From Antribacter soli (lineage in GTDB: Bacteria; Actinomycetota; Actinomycetes; Actinomycetales; Cellulomonadaceae), in assembly GCF_021568775.1 (NCBI RefSeq), contig NZ_JAKGSG010000005.1, positions 62,001-126,000 of the forward strand: a stretch of 64,000 nucleotides of DNA. The letters are read 5' to 3'. A program made the position numbers and the translations under genes. The first letter of the stretch is position 1, and the number at the start of each line of letters is the position of its first letter. Below are positions 36,107 through 44,978 of this stretch, one piece after another. Below the pieces are notes generated by a model, which was given only the letters and a program-made list of their open reading frames with translations, was not told the origin of the DNA and searched no databases.

Positions 36107-37501
36107 GTGCTCCTGACCCTGACGACGACGCATCAGCCGGCCACCGACCTCGGTTACCTGCTGTACAAGCACCCGGACAGGGTTCAGGAGTTCAAGCAGT
36201 CCTTCGGCACCGCGACGGTGTTCTACCCGGAGGCCACTGACGAGCGGTGCACCGCCGCCCTGCTGCTCGAGATCGATCCCGTCCGGCTGGCACGGTCGGC
36301 TGGTCGCACGCCGGACTTCAGCCTCTCGCAGTACGTCAACGACCGTTCGTACGCTGCGTCGTCACTGCTCGGGGTCGCTCTTGCGGATGTGTTCAGCACG
36401 GCCCGCAGCGGACGTTGCGACACGCGCCAGGAGGTGGCCGACTCGGCCATCCCGCTCGAGATCGTGATTCCCGTCCTGCCCTGCCGAGGCGGTCCGAAGA
36501 CGGCGCACCGGATCTTCGAACCGCTCGGCTGGCAGGTAAGCGCGACGCCCGTCGCGCTCGACGAGCACTTCCCGGAGTGGGGCGCCTCGAGGTACGTCAG
36601 GCTCACCCTGACGGGCACGGTGCGACTCGCGGACGCACTCAACCAGCTGCACGTCCTGCTGCCCGTGATGGACGAGTCGAAGCACTACTGGCAGGGAACC
36701 GACGAGGTCGACAAGCTGCTGCGCTCCGGCGAAGGATGGCTGGCCAGTCACCCGGAGCGAGAGCTGATCGCCCGCCGGTACCTCGGGCGCAGGTCCGCAC
36801 TGACACGCACCGCGCTCACCAGGCTCGCCGAGCTGGGGGACGACTCGGAGGACGCACTCGAACCGGCTGAGGAAGAGGAGATCGCGCAGCCTGCCGAGCG
36901 CCGCGAGTCGCTCAACGCGCAGCGCCACGAGGCCGTGCTCTCGACCCTTGTCGACCTCCGGGCGAAGTCCGTGATCGACCTGGGATGCGGGCCTGGGCAG
37001 TTTCTCCACAGGTTGGTACACGAGCCGTCGTTCACGCGGGTCGCCGGTGTCGACGTGTCCTCTCGCTCCCTGGAGATCGCTGCCCGGCGGCTCCGGCTCG
37101 ACCAGCTCGGCGAGCGTCAGGCCTCCCGCGTCCACCTCTTCCAGGGTGCCCTCACCTATGAGGACGCCCGGCTGAGCGGGTTCGACGCGGCGGTGCTGAT
37201 GGAGGTCGTGGAGCACATCGATCCACCGCGCCTCGCGGCTCTCGAACGCGTCGTCTTCGGAGCAGCCAGGCCTGGTGCGGTGCTCGTGACCACTCCGAAC
37301 GTCGAGTACAACGCAAACTACGAAGGGCTCACCGGTATGCGCCACCCGGACCATCGCTTCGAGTGGAGCCGGCAGGAGTTCGAGTCGTGGGCGGGCCGGG
37401 TCGCGGCCGTGCACGGATACACGGCGCAGTTCAGGGGTATCGGCGACGTCGACCCCGAGCGTGGCACCCCGACGCAGATGGCGGTGTTCCTCCGTGACTG
37501 A
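36107..37501 (+). CDS. hen1: Bacterial Hen1, RNA 3'-terminal ribose 2'-O-methyltransferase
   Basis: 464 residues. The N-terminal domain begins LLTLTTTHQPATDLGYLLYK, the conserved start of bacterial Hen1 proteins, and supports Pnkp ligase activity in characterised relatives. The C-terminal methyltransferase (about 265-464) has SAM motif VIDLGCGPGQF and the metal-binding set EVVEHID plus RHPDHRFEW, which define Hen1. It methylates the 2'-OH at a broken RNA 3' end before sealing, making the repaired RNA resistant to the same cleavage. GTG 36107 matches the usual start of the family; ATG 36098 three codons upstream is possible. Overlaps pnkp by eight bases, so the pair is co-translated. Confidence 0.95.
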   Translation: MLLTLTTTHQPATDLGYLLYKHPDRVQEFKQSFGTATVFYPEATDERCTAALLLEIDPVRLARSAGRTPDFSLSQYVNDRSYAASSLLGVALADVFSTARSGRCDTRQEVADSAIPLEIVIPVLPCRGGPKTAHRIFEPLGWQVSATPVALDEHFPEWGASRYVRLTLTGTVRLADALNQLHVLLPVMDESKHYWQGTDEVDKLLRSGEGWLASHPERELIARRYLGRRSALTRTALTRLAELGDDSEDALEPAEEEEIAQPAERRESLNAQRHEAVLSTLVDLRAKSVIDLGCGPGQFLHRLVHEPSFTRVAGVDVSSRSLEIAARRLRLDQLGERQASRVHLFQGALTYEDARLSGFDAAVLMEVVEHIDPPRLAALERVVFGAARPGAVLVTTPNVEYNANYEGLTGMRHPDHRFEWSRQEFESWAGRVAAVHGYTAQFRGIGDVDPERGTPTQMAVFLRD

Positions 37502-40010
37502 GACGACTGCGCGCCCGCAGATCAGCGTGCCCACGATGGGACTCGTGCTGCTCGTCGGAGTATCCGGCAGCGGCAAGTCGACCTTCGGCCGACGGCACTT
37601 CAAGCCGACCGAGGTCATCTCGAGCGACTTCTGCCGTGCGCTCGTCGCCGACGACGAGACGGACCAGGCCGCGACCCCCGACGCCTTCGACGTCCTCAAC
37701 TACATCGTCGGCACCCGGCTGCGGCGCGGGCTTCTCACCGTCGTCGACGCGACGAACGTCCAGGGGGCCGCTCGTGCGTCCCTGATCAAGCTGGCCAAGG
37801 AGCACGACGTTCTCGTCGACGCGATCGTGCTCGACGTCCCCGAGTCTGTCGCCGTCGAGCGCAACCGGCTGCGTCCGGAACGCGACTTCGGCCCGCAGGT
37901 CGTCACCCGGCAGCAGCGAGACCTCCGCCGGAGCCTCGGCCGGATGAGGAAGGAGGGGTTCCGTCGTGTCCATGTCCTGCGTGGAGTGGAGGAGATCGAG
38001 AACGTCTCGCTGAGCAGGGAACGGCCCTGGAACGACCGCAGGGACCTGCACGGACCGTTCGACATCATCGGTGACGTGCACGGATGCGCCTCAGAGCTGC
38101 GCACGCTGCTGGGCACGCTCGGCTGGTCGATCACGTACGACGCCGCAGGGCACGCCGTCGACGCCAGCCACCCCGAAGGTCGCACCGCCGTGTTCGTGGG
38201 CGACCTCGTCGACCGCGGGCCCGACACACCGGGAGTGCTGCGGCTCGTCATGGGGATGGTCGCGTCGGGCGCGGCGCTGTGCGTCTCGGGCAACCACGAA
38301 GCCAAGCTCGTTCGCGCGATGAAGGGCGCCAAGGTTCAGGTCAAGCACGGTCTCGCCGAGTCGCTGGAGCAGCTCGCCAGTGAGCCGGAAGACTTCCGCA
38401 CGTCCGCCCGGGCGTTCATGGACGGCCTGATCAGTCACTTCGTGCTCGACGACGGTCGCCTCGTCGTCGCCCACGCCGGCCTCAAGGAGGCGTACCACGG
38501 CCGTTCCTCCGGTCGCGTTCGCTCGTTCGCGCTCTACGGCGACACGACCGGTGAGACCGACGACTACGGCCTGCCCGTCCGCTACCCCTGGGCGCGCGAG
38601 TACCGGGGCGAGGCGACCGTCGTGTACGGCCACACGCCGGTCCTCGAACCCGAGTGGATCAACAACACCATCTGCCTGGACACCGGTGTGGTGTTCGGCG
38701 GGCACCTGACCGCGCTGCGATACCCGACGCGCGAGATCGTCGCGGTCCCCGCCGAACGCGAGTGGTACGCGCCCGCCCGCCCGCTCGCCGGCGCCGTCGA
38801 CCGGGAGCCGACCGCGTTCTCCATCGACGACGTGATCGGGACCCGGTGGCTGACGACAGCGACGGCCGGCAAGGTCAAGATCCCGGAGGAGAACGCTGCC
38901 GCGGCGCTGGAGGTGATGAGCCGCTTCGCCGTCGACCCGCGCTGGCTGATCTATCTGCCGCCGACGATGGCGCCCGCTCAGACGTCGAAGCGCCCGGGCT
39001 TCCTCGAGCACCCCGAGCAGGCCTTCGCCGAGTACGCCGCCGCCGGCGTGACCGAGGTCGTGTGCGAGGAGAAGCACATGGGCTCACGAGCGATCGCCGT
39101 CATCGCGCGCGACGAGATCGCTGCCGAGAAGCGGTTCGGCGCCGCGGACGGCACAACGGGCGTGGTGTACACACGGACCGGGCGTTCGTTCTTCCCGGAC
39201 GGCGGCGCGCTCGTCGACCGGGTGCGTTCGGCAGTCGCGCCCCTGTTCGAGGAGCTGGACACCGACTGGCTCGCGCTCGACTGCGAGCTGCTGCCCTGGT
39301 CGGCCAAGGCCATGTCCTTGATCCGGGACCAGTACGCGTCGGTCGGAGCCGCCGCGAGGGAAGCCTTGCCGGCAGTCGCGGCCCTGATCGACGCCGCAGC
39401 GGCGCGCGGGCTCGACGTCACTGCGCTCGGTGACCGCGTGATGCGACGAACGGCGAACGCCGAGGCCTACCGCCAGGCGTACGCGGCGTACGTGCGTCCG
39501 ACGGAGGGGCTCAGCGGCGTCACGCTCGCGCCCTTCCAGATCCTCGCTGCCGAGGGCCGTTCGCTCGCGGTGACCGAGTCGCACCGCTGGCACCTGGAGA
39601 CGATCGGCCGGCTGACGGATCCGCTGATTACTCACACCAGGCACCGGTTCGTGGACCTGTCGTCCGAGGAGCAGAAGGCAGACGCCATCCAGTGGTGGCT
39701 CGACCTGACCGGATCGGGTGGCGAGGGAATGGTCGTCAAGCCCTTGGCCGCCGCGGGCCGCTCCCAGCCTGGGCTCAAGGTCCGCGGGCGCGAGTACCTG
39801 CGGATCATCTACGGGCCCGACTACACCGACGCGCTCGACGTCTTGCGTGACCGTGCGCTCGGCCGGAAGCGGAACCTCGCGCGCCGTGAGCACGGTCTTG
39901 GCCTTGAGGCGCTGACGCGTTTCGTCGCGGGCGAGCCGCTGTGGAGCGTCCACCAGATGGCGTTCGCCGTTCTCGCCCTCGAGTCGGAGCCCGTCGACCC
40001 TCGGCTGTAG
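37494..40010 (+). CDS. pnkp: Polynucleotide kinase-phosphatase-ligase Pnkp
   Basis: 838 residues with three catalytic modules: 5'-OH kinase (P-loop GVSGSGKST, residues 22-30), metallophosphatase for 2',3'-cyclic ends (GDVHG near 187, GDLVDRGPD near 222, GNHE near 252, and HTP near 380), and a nucleotidyltransferase with the AMP lysine in EEKHMGSRA (about 528) and the downstream GEGMVVKP motif. Together they heal and, with Hen1, seal RNA cut by ribotoxins such as colicin-type tRNases. GTG 37494 overlaps the hen1 end, the usual arrangement. Codon use here is less GC-extreme than in the neighbours by eye, which hints at a separate history. Confidence 0.97.
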   Translation: MTETTARPQISVPTMGLVLLVGVSGSGKSTFGRRHFKPTEVISSDFCRALVADDETDQAATPDAFDVLNYIVGTRLRRGLLTVVDATNVQGAARASLIKLAKEHDVLVDAIVLDVPESVAVERNRLRPERDFGPQVVTRQQRDLRRSLGRMRKEGFRRVHVLRGVEEIENVSLSRERPWNDRRDLHGPFDIIGDVHGCASELRTLLGTLGWSITYDAAGHAVDASHPEGRTAVFVGDLVDRGPDTPGVLRLVMGMVASGAALCVSGNHEAKLVRAMKGAKVQVKHGLAESLEQLASEPEDFRTSARAFMDGLISHFVLDDGRLVVAHAGLKEAYHGRSSGRVRSFALYGDTTGETDDYGLPVRYPWAREYRGEATVVYGHTPVLEPEWINNTICLDTGVVFGGHLTALRYPTREIVAVPAEREWYAPARPLAGAVDREPTAFSIDDVIGTRWLTTATAGKVKIPEENAAAALEVMSRFAVDPRWLIYLPPTMAPAQTSKRPGFLEHPEQAFAEYAAAGVTEVVCEEKHMGSRAIAVIARDEIAAEKRFGAADGTTGVVYTRTGRSFFPDGGALVDRVRSAVAPLFEELDTDWLALDCELLPWSAKAMSLIRDQYASVGAAAREALPAVAALIDAAAARGLDVTALGDRVMRRTANAEAYRQAYAAYVRPTEGLSGVTLAPFQILAAEGRSLAVTESHRWHLETIGRLTDPLITHTRHRFVDLSSEEQKADAIQWWLDLTGSGGEGMVVKPLAAAGRSQPGLKVRGREYLRIIYGPDYTDALDVLRDRALGRKRNLARREHGLGLEALTRFVAGEPLWSVHQMAFAVLALESEPVDPRL

Positions 40011-40118
40011 GCATGACCTGCGCCTCGGCTCGTGCTGCGCGGGACACCCGGACATGACGATGGCAGGGTGTGCCCGCAGCGTGATCGCAGCAGACCGCCA
40101 CGTGGTCGGGGAGCGGTC

Positions 40119-40505
40119 CTACGCCGCGAACACGCAGAACTCGTTGCCCTCCGGGTCTGCCAGCACCACCCAGCTCTCGTGCCGGCCGACCTCGCTGGCG
40201 CCGGCCCTGATCAGGCGCGCCACCTCTGCCTCCCGATCGGTGGCGCGCAGGTCGAGATGCAGGCGGTTCTTCACCGTCTTGGGCTCAGGAACTCGGTTGA
40301 AGAACAGTCGGGGGACACCGCCATCGGGTGCTTCTACCAGCACGGAAGGGTCGTCCTCCGGGTCGTCGACGCCCATGGTGCGCAGGCGCGCCAACTCTTC
40401 GTCGTCGTAGGGCGCGACGTCGTAGCCGTCCAGGGCCGTTGCCCAGAACCGCGCCAGGGAGGCGGGGTGGCGGCAGTCGAACACCACGTCCTTGAGAGTC
40501 GCCAT
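40119..40505 (-). CDS. VOC/glyoxalase-like domain protein
   Basis: 128 residues forming two beta-alpha-beta-beta-beta units. The opening LKDVVFDCRHPASLARFW, the middle RLHLDLRA and the end LADPEGNEFCVF are typical of the actinobacterial Glyoxalase_6 group. Metal residues are only partly conserved, and the substrate is unknown; relatives bind small molecules or antibiotics. Converges with pnkp and is followed on its 5' side by the terminator of tRNA-Thr. Confidence 0.88.
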   Translation of the reverse strand: MATLKDVVFDCRHPASLARFWATALDGYDVAPYDDEELARLRTMGVDDPEDDPSVLVEAPDGGVPRLFFNRVPEPKTVKNRLHLDLRATDREAEVARLIRAGASEVGRHESWVVLADPEGNEFCVFAA

Positions 40506-40599
40506 GCCGGCAACGCTAGTCCGCTGCCGGAGCGGAGCCACTTCCTGGGCACGGGTGCCGATTGAGCGGGTTCCCGACACCTCTGGCTGACAGCGAAAA

Positions 40600-40637
40600 C
40601 CCCGTCCCGCCAGGTCAAACGACCTGGTGGGACGGGG
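40600..40637 (-). terminator. Terminator of tRNA-Thr(CGT)
   Basis: A 17-bp stem (40600-40616 with 40621-40637, one G-T pair) and loop AAAC. On the minus strand it is followed by TTTT, a textbook intrinsic terminator 13 bases after the tRNA 3' end. Confidence 0.92.
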
Positions 40638-40649
40638 CTTTGGCACCGA

Positions 40650-40721
40650 GCCGCCTGTGGGAATCGAACCCACGACCTTCTCATTACGAGTGAGACGCTC
40701 TGCCGACTGAGCTAAGGCGGC
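40650..40721 (-). tRNA. tRNA-Thr (anticodon CGT)
   Basis: 72 bases fold into a complete cloverleaf read on the minus strand: acceptor GCCGCCT/AGGCGGC, D-arm GCTC/GAGC, anticodon stem TCTCA/TGAGA with loop CTCGTAA (anticodon CGT, codon ACG), and T-arm GTGGG/CCCAC with TTCGATT. CCA is not encoded. ACG is a frequent Thr codon in this GC-rich genome. No integrase or truncated copy lies next to it. Confidence 0.97.
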
Positions 40722-40845
40722 GCGCTCGCCGACGCCACTGCGGCGTACCGCGTGGTTCAGCGAGCGCCCCAACTGTACCCAACACCCGGGCCAGACTCCA
40801 AAGCGAAACCGATGTGACGTCGTCGGCCCCACCTGGGAGGACGTC

Positions 40846-42387
40846 TCAGCAGGTCAAGCCGTCCTGCGGGACGGTGCCGTGGACCAGGTAGTCCTCGACG
40901 GCCCGTGAGATGCAGTTGTTGGACCGGCCGTACGCCGTGTGCCCCTCGCCCTGGTAGGTGACGAGCACGCCGGACTCGAGCGTCGAGGCAAGGGCCTGCG
41001 CCCACTTGTACGGCGTGGCGGGGTCGTTGGTGGTGCCGATGACGACGATCGGGTCCGCGCCGGCCGCCGTGATGTCGAACTCCTGCTCGGCGGGCGGGAA
41101 CGGCCAGTCGGTGCACTCGATGCCGGAGTAGCCGAACGACTTGCCGAGGGTCGGCGCGGCGGCCTCGATCTCGGCGGCGAGCGCCTTCATCTTCTCGGGG
41201 TCGTCCTCGGCGCGGCCGTCGGCACAGTTGACGGCGCGGAACGCCTCCTCGCTGTTGGAGCGGAAGGTGCCGTCGCTGTTGCGCTCGTTGTAGACGTCCG
41301 CGAGGTACAGCAGGGTGTCGCCCGCACCCTCGTAGAAGACCTCCTCGAGGGCCTGCGTGAGGACTCCCCAGCTCGCCTCGTCGTACATCGTGACAGCCAC
41401 ACCGTAGAAGGCGAGCTTCTGGGTCACGTCACGGTCGCCGGAGGTCGGGATGGGGTTGTCGGCCGCGTCCTCCACCATGGCGCGGATCTGCTTCAGGCCC
41501 GTCTCGACGTCGCCGCCGAGGGGGCAGTCGGCGCCGGCCTGGCAGTCCTGGACGTAGGCGCGCAGCGCGTTCTCGAAGCCGACGGCCTGCTCGGCGGCCA
41601 CCTGGTCCGACGTCAGGTTGGGGTCCAGGGCGCCGTCGAGCACGAGGCGGCCGACCCGGTCGGGGAACAGGCCGGCGTACGTGTAGCCGAGCTGCGTGCC
41701 GTAGGAGTAGCCGAGGTAGTTGAGCTTGTCGTCGCCGAGCGCGGCCCGGAGCATGTCCATGTCGCGGGCGGCGCTCTGCGTGTCGACGTTCCCGAGCAGC
41801 GCCCCCGTGTTCTGCGCGCAGGCCGCGCCCCACTCCCGGATCGACTGGGCGCGCTCGGCGAGCCCCTCGTCGGTGTAGGGGTAGTCCTTCGAGAGGAACT
41901 CGTCCTTGTCCTCGTCGGCGAAGCACGTCACCGGTGACGACTGCCCGACGCCCCGCGGGTCGAAGCCCACGATGTCGAACGAGTTCCGCAGCGCCTGCCC
42001 GAAGCTGCCGCTCTCCACCAGCGAGATGCCCGACCCGCCCGGCCCGCCCGGGTTGATGAGCAGCGAGCCGACCTTCTGCCCGGAGGCGGGCGCCTTCTTC
42101 AGCGCCAGCTCGATGCTGCCCGCCGCAGCGTCGTGCCAGGACAGCGGCGCGCTCGCCGTCGTGCACTGGAATCCGCCGCCGCAGTCCACCCACTCGAGGG
42201 CCTGCGAGTACCAGGACTCGAACCCCGCGGGCGCGCCGTCGGCCCCCGCGACCGGCGCCTCGGGCGATACGCCCGCCCCGAGCGTGGTCTGAACCTTGGG
42301 GGGCGCGGCGCAGGCTGCGAGGAGGAGCACGGTGACGAGCAGGCAGGCGACGGCGGCCGCGGGCTTACGGCGAGCGGGGCGGATCAC
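40846..42387 (-). CDS. Secreted alpha/beta hydrolase lipoprotein, TAP-like tripeptidyl aminopeptidase
   Basis: 513 residues. Lipoprotein signal with lipobox LLAAC (Cys26). Core hydrolase motifs: oxyanion region NPGGPGGSG (about 112-120), nucleophile Ser228 in GYSYGTQLG, acid Asp in GTTNDPATPY (about 452) and His in GEGHTAYG (about 484), followed by the TAP C-terminal segment with CISRAVEDYL. Such proteins trim N-terminal tripeptides from secreted proteins or peptides, like Streptomyces Slp/Tap. GTG 42387. In other actinobacteria a similar gene sits after tmk-holB and before tRNA-Thr; here it still precedes tRNA-Thr but points the opposite way to tmk-holB. Confidence 0.9.
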   Translation of the reverse strand: MIRPARRKPAAAVACLLVTVLLLAACAAPPKVQTTLGAGVSPEAPVAGADGAPAGFESWYSQALEWVDCGGGFQCTTASAPLSWHDAAAGSIELALKKAPASGQKVGSLLINPGGPGGSGISLVESGSFGQALRNSFDIVGFDPRGVGQSSPVTCFADEDKDEFLSKDYPYTDEGLAERAQSIREWGAACAQNTGALLGNVDTQSAARDMDMLRAALGDDKLNYLGYSYGTQLGYTYAGLFPDRVGRLVLDGALDPNLTSDQVAAEQAVGFENALRAYVQDCQAGADCPLGGDVETGLKQIRAMVEDAADNPIPTSGDRDVTQKLAFYGVAVTMYDEASWGVLTQALEEVFYEGAGDTLLYLADVYNERNSDGTFRSNSEEAFRAVNCADGRAEDDPEKMKALAAEIEAAAPTLGKSFGYSGIECTDWPFPPAEQEFDITAAGADPIVVIGTTNDPATPYKWAQALASTLESGVLVTYQGEGHTAYGRSNNCISRAVEDYLVHGTVPQDGLTC

Positions 42388-42449
42388 CCGGACAACCTAC
42401 CGGTACTCACAGGGCAAGTCCTGACGCTCGCCCAACCAACACGTCACTC

Positions 42450-43028
42450 TCACTCGATGCCTGCCCACGCGACCTCACCGGGCTGCCCGTCCGCCGTCCT
42501 GGGCGGCACCTCGACCGTCCCGTGCTCCCCGAGCACGACGGTCATGGGGACCGTCTCGTCCGTCCCCGCGGGCACGGCGACCACGGTGGTGGTGGGCGCC
42601 CAGTCCATGGTGCACATCTCGGCGGCCGGCGGCAGCAGCGTCACGGTCACGCCCGCGTCGCCTGCCGTCGCCTCGGCCTCCGCGATGGACGGGCAGGAGC
42701 TCGACCCGTACGTCACGACGTAGACCAGCCCGGCCTCCGGCGACCAGGCGGCGCCGGCCGACGAGTCCATGGCCCCGGGCACGCCTTCCGGCAGGCCACG
42801 CCCTGACTGGCCGGGCTCCAGCGTGATGTCGGTGGCGAGCGGCAGCCCGCCCGACGACGTCTCGCTCGGCTCGGGCGTCGCGCTCTCGCCCGACGTGGGC
42901 TCCGCCGACGCGGACGCGCCTCCTGGCGAGTCGACCTCCTGTGCGCACGCCGTGAGCAGCAGGAGCGCCGCCGCGGCGCCGAGGCCGAGGAAGAGCCCGG
43001 GGACACCGGAGCCGGAACGTCGATTCAT
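42450..43028 (-). CDS. Hypothetical lipoprotein
   Basis: 192 residues. Signal with lipobox LLTAC (Cys28), a Ser/Glu/Pro tether to about residue 60, then a small domain with a Cys pair (SSSCPSIAEAEA and AEMCTMDWAPTT) likely joined by a disulfide, and a beta-rich end (PMTVVLGEHGTVEVPPR). Actinobacteria have many such small lipoproteins of unknown role. Lies 62 bases upstream of the TAP-like gene on the same strand; co-transcription is possible. Confidence 0.82.
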   Translation of the reverse strand: MNRRSGSGVPGLFLGLGAAAALLLLTACAQEVDSPGGASASAEPTSGESATPEPSETSSGGLPLATDITLEPGQSGRGLPEGVPGAMDSSAGAAWSPEAGLVYVVTYGSSSCPSIAEAEATAGDAGVTVTLLPPAAEMCTMDWAPTTTVVAVPAGTDETVPMTVVLGEHGTVEVPPRTADGQPGEVAWAGIE

Positions 43029-43110
43029 GGCGCGATCCTTTCACCCGTCACTGACATGTCACCCCCACCATGTCGCGACGGGTCCCGACCTTGCATCCGG
43101 TGCGCGGGCG

Positions 43111-44766
43111 TTACGCGAACCGGAGCCGGGCCGGCGTCTCCGCTGGGCGCGTCTTGCGCAGGAACGCCTTGCGCCGGGCCGCGAAACCGTTCCGGTCGTC
43201 GAAGAAGTCTCTGGCCATCTCGGCGAGCTCGATCGTCTGGTAGTAGGACAGCGGCTTGGAGCGGGCCCGCCGCTCGGCCTTCTGCGCGAGCATCCACCCG
43301 AGCGTGGCGGGCTCGGCGTACCCCCGGGCGGCGGCGGCGAGCCACTCCTGGAAGGCCCCCCACTCGCGCGGGCCGACCGCGGAGATCATGCCGATGCGGG
43401 CAGCCTCCGCGACGGACAGCGGCAGCTTGCGGCTCAGGAGCCGCTCGGCGCGCTGTGCGCCGACGCGCCCGGCGACGCTCCAGGTGTGCAGCTCCGACCC
43501 GAAGATCCCCATGTCGTAGTAGGGGTTGAGGACGACGCCGTCGCGCGCGAGCGTCACGTCCGCGCACAGCCCGGCCATCACGCCGCCCGCCCCGGCGTTC
43601 GCGGTGAACGCGGCGACGGTGAGCTGTTCGGCGGACGCGATCGCGAGGCACAGCTCGTCGATCGCGCAGATGTTCTCCCACGCCTCCGCGGCCGGGTCGG
43701 GAGCCGCGTCGATCACGCCGAGGTGGATCCCGTTGGAGAAGGCGTGCTCGGTGCCGTTGAGGACGAGCACGCGCGTGTCCTCGATGAGGGCCTTCTCGAC
43801 GGCGGTCGTGAGGCGGCGGCACTGCTCGGTGTGCATGGCGCCGTTGTAGGAGCGGATCGTCAGGTGGCCGACGTCGCCGTCGCGCACGTACACGGTCTCG
43901 GCGAAGGCGTCCGGCGCGCGGCGGAACGGGGCGTCCCCGCCGAGCACGGTCGCGGCGGGGAGCTTGACGCCGCGACGGATGCCGAGCTCGGCCGCGTAGC
44001 CGACCCAGAGCGTGCCCCGGCCGGTCGCGATCGCGACGGCGTCGAGGTTGCGGCCCACCACCGTGCCGGGCGGAGCGCCGAAGTCGTCGTCGGTGGCGAC
44101 GGCGTCGAAGAGGCACAGCTCACGGTCCCCGACGGTGGCCGGTGCGCCGGGGGCGCCGTCGGCGGCGGCGACGCGCCGCGCGAGATCCTCGGCGGGCTCG
44201 GACCACTCGAGGCGGAAGCGCTCGCGGCGCAGCATGGGCAGCTCGGACGCGCTCGCGACGCTCCGCGGGTGGTCCTCGGCGGGCACGGGGCCCAGACCGT
44301 CGGCGACCTTGCGGACGACCTCCTGCACGCAGGTCAGTGCGGCGTCGGCGACGAGGCTGTTGTAGAGGGCGCCCTTGGCGAGGGTCGCGCCCGGCATGTC
44401 GAAGGTCGCGGTGGCCCAGACCGGGCCTGCGTCCATCTGCTCGACGGCGGACAGCGCGGTGACCCCCCAGCGGTCCCGGCGCTCGAGGATCGCGTGGTCG
44501 AGCGACGACGGCCCGCGGTCGCCCACCGGCCCCGGGTGCAGCACGACCGTCGGCCACCGGTCGTGCACGGCAGGTGGCACGCGGTCCTTGAGGAAGGGGC
44601 ACAGGACCAGGTCCGGGTCGGCCGCCTCGACGGCCGCGGTGAGCGCCTCCGGCGTCTCGAAGACCGGAGCGAGCTCGACTCCGACGTCGTGACCCTGCTC
44701 TCGCAGAGAGCACCAGACTCGCTGGGTGAGGCCGTTGAAGCTTGAGACCAAAAGCAGGATCTTCAT
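43111..44766 (-). CDS. hypX: HypX/HoxX-like protein (formyltransferase plus enoyl-CoA hydratase fold)
   Basis: 551 residues, close to known HypX. The N-terminal half (about 1-240) is a methionyl-tRNA-formyltransferase-like fold with HPGPVGDRGPSSLDHAI (about 78-94), the HypX version of the folate/formyl site; the C-terminal half (about 270-500) is an enoyl-CoA-hydratase-like domain with ANAGAGGVMAGLCADVTLA forming the oxyanion region. HypX makes carbon monoxide from 10-formyl-tetrahydrofolate for the NiFe-hydrogenase active site under air. AAGGAG precedes ATG 44766. No hydrogenase or other hyp genes are in this window, so the partner is either far away or the protein has another job. Confidence 0.85.
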   Translation of the reverse strand: MKILLLVSSFNGLTQRVWCSLREQGHDVGVELAPVFETPEALTAAVEAADPDLVLCPFLKDRVPPAVHDRWPTVVLHPGPVGDRGPSSLDHAILERRDRWGVTALSAVEQMDAGPVWATATFDMPGATLAKGALYNSLVADAALTCVQEVVRKVADGLGPVPAEDHPRSVASASELPMLRRERFRLEWSEPAEDLARRVAAADGAPGAPATVGDRELCLFDAVATDDDFGAPPGTVVGRNLDAVAIATGRGTLWVGYAAELGIRRGVKLPAATVLGGDAPFRRAPDAFAETVYVRDGDVGHLTIRSYNGAMHTEQCRRLTTAVEKALIEDTRVLVLNGTEHAFSNGIHLGVIDAAPDPAAEAWENICAIDELCLAIASAEQLTVAAFTANAGAGGVMAGLCADVTLARDGVVLNPYYDMGIFGSELHTWSVAGRVGAQRAERLLSRKLPLSVAEAARIGMISAVGPREWGAFQEWLAAAARGYAEPATLGWMLAQKAERRARSKPLSYYQTIELAEMARDFFDDRNGFAARRKAFLRKTRPAETPARLRFA

Positions 44767-44978
44767 CGCTCGCGGCTCCTTCTGGGGGGTGCTGCGGGGC
44801 TGGGGAGATCGGTGCTGAACCATGCGAGCGTAACTAGGGCAGGCAATGACGACAATCCGGGCTGCGCTGTCAAATCGGTTAGACCGCCATACTTCACCCG
44901 GTGGGGCGCTTCGCCCGGCGGGGGCCCCGGGCCGGCTGCCCAGGTCGCGTGTCACACCCCGCCATTAGGGTTGGCGAC

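Noticed and set aside
40650-40721. tRNA-Thr as an integration site for a mobile element
   Set aside because: No integrase, no partial tRNA copy and no phage genes nearby.
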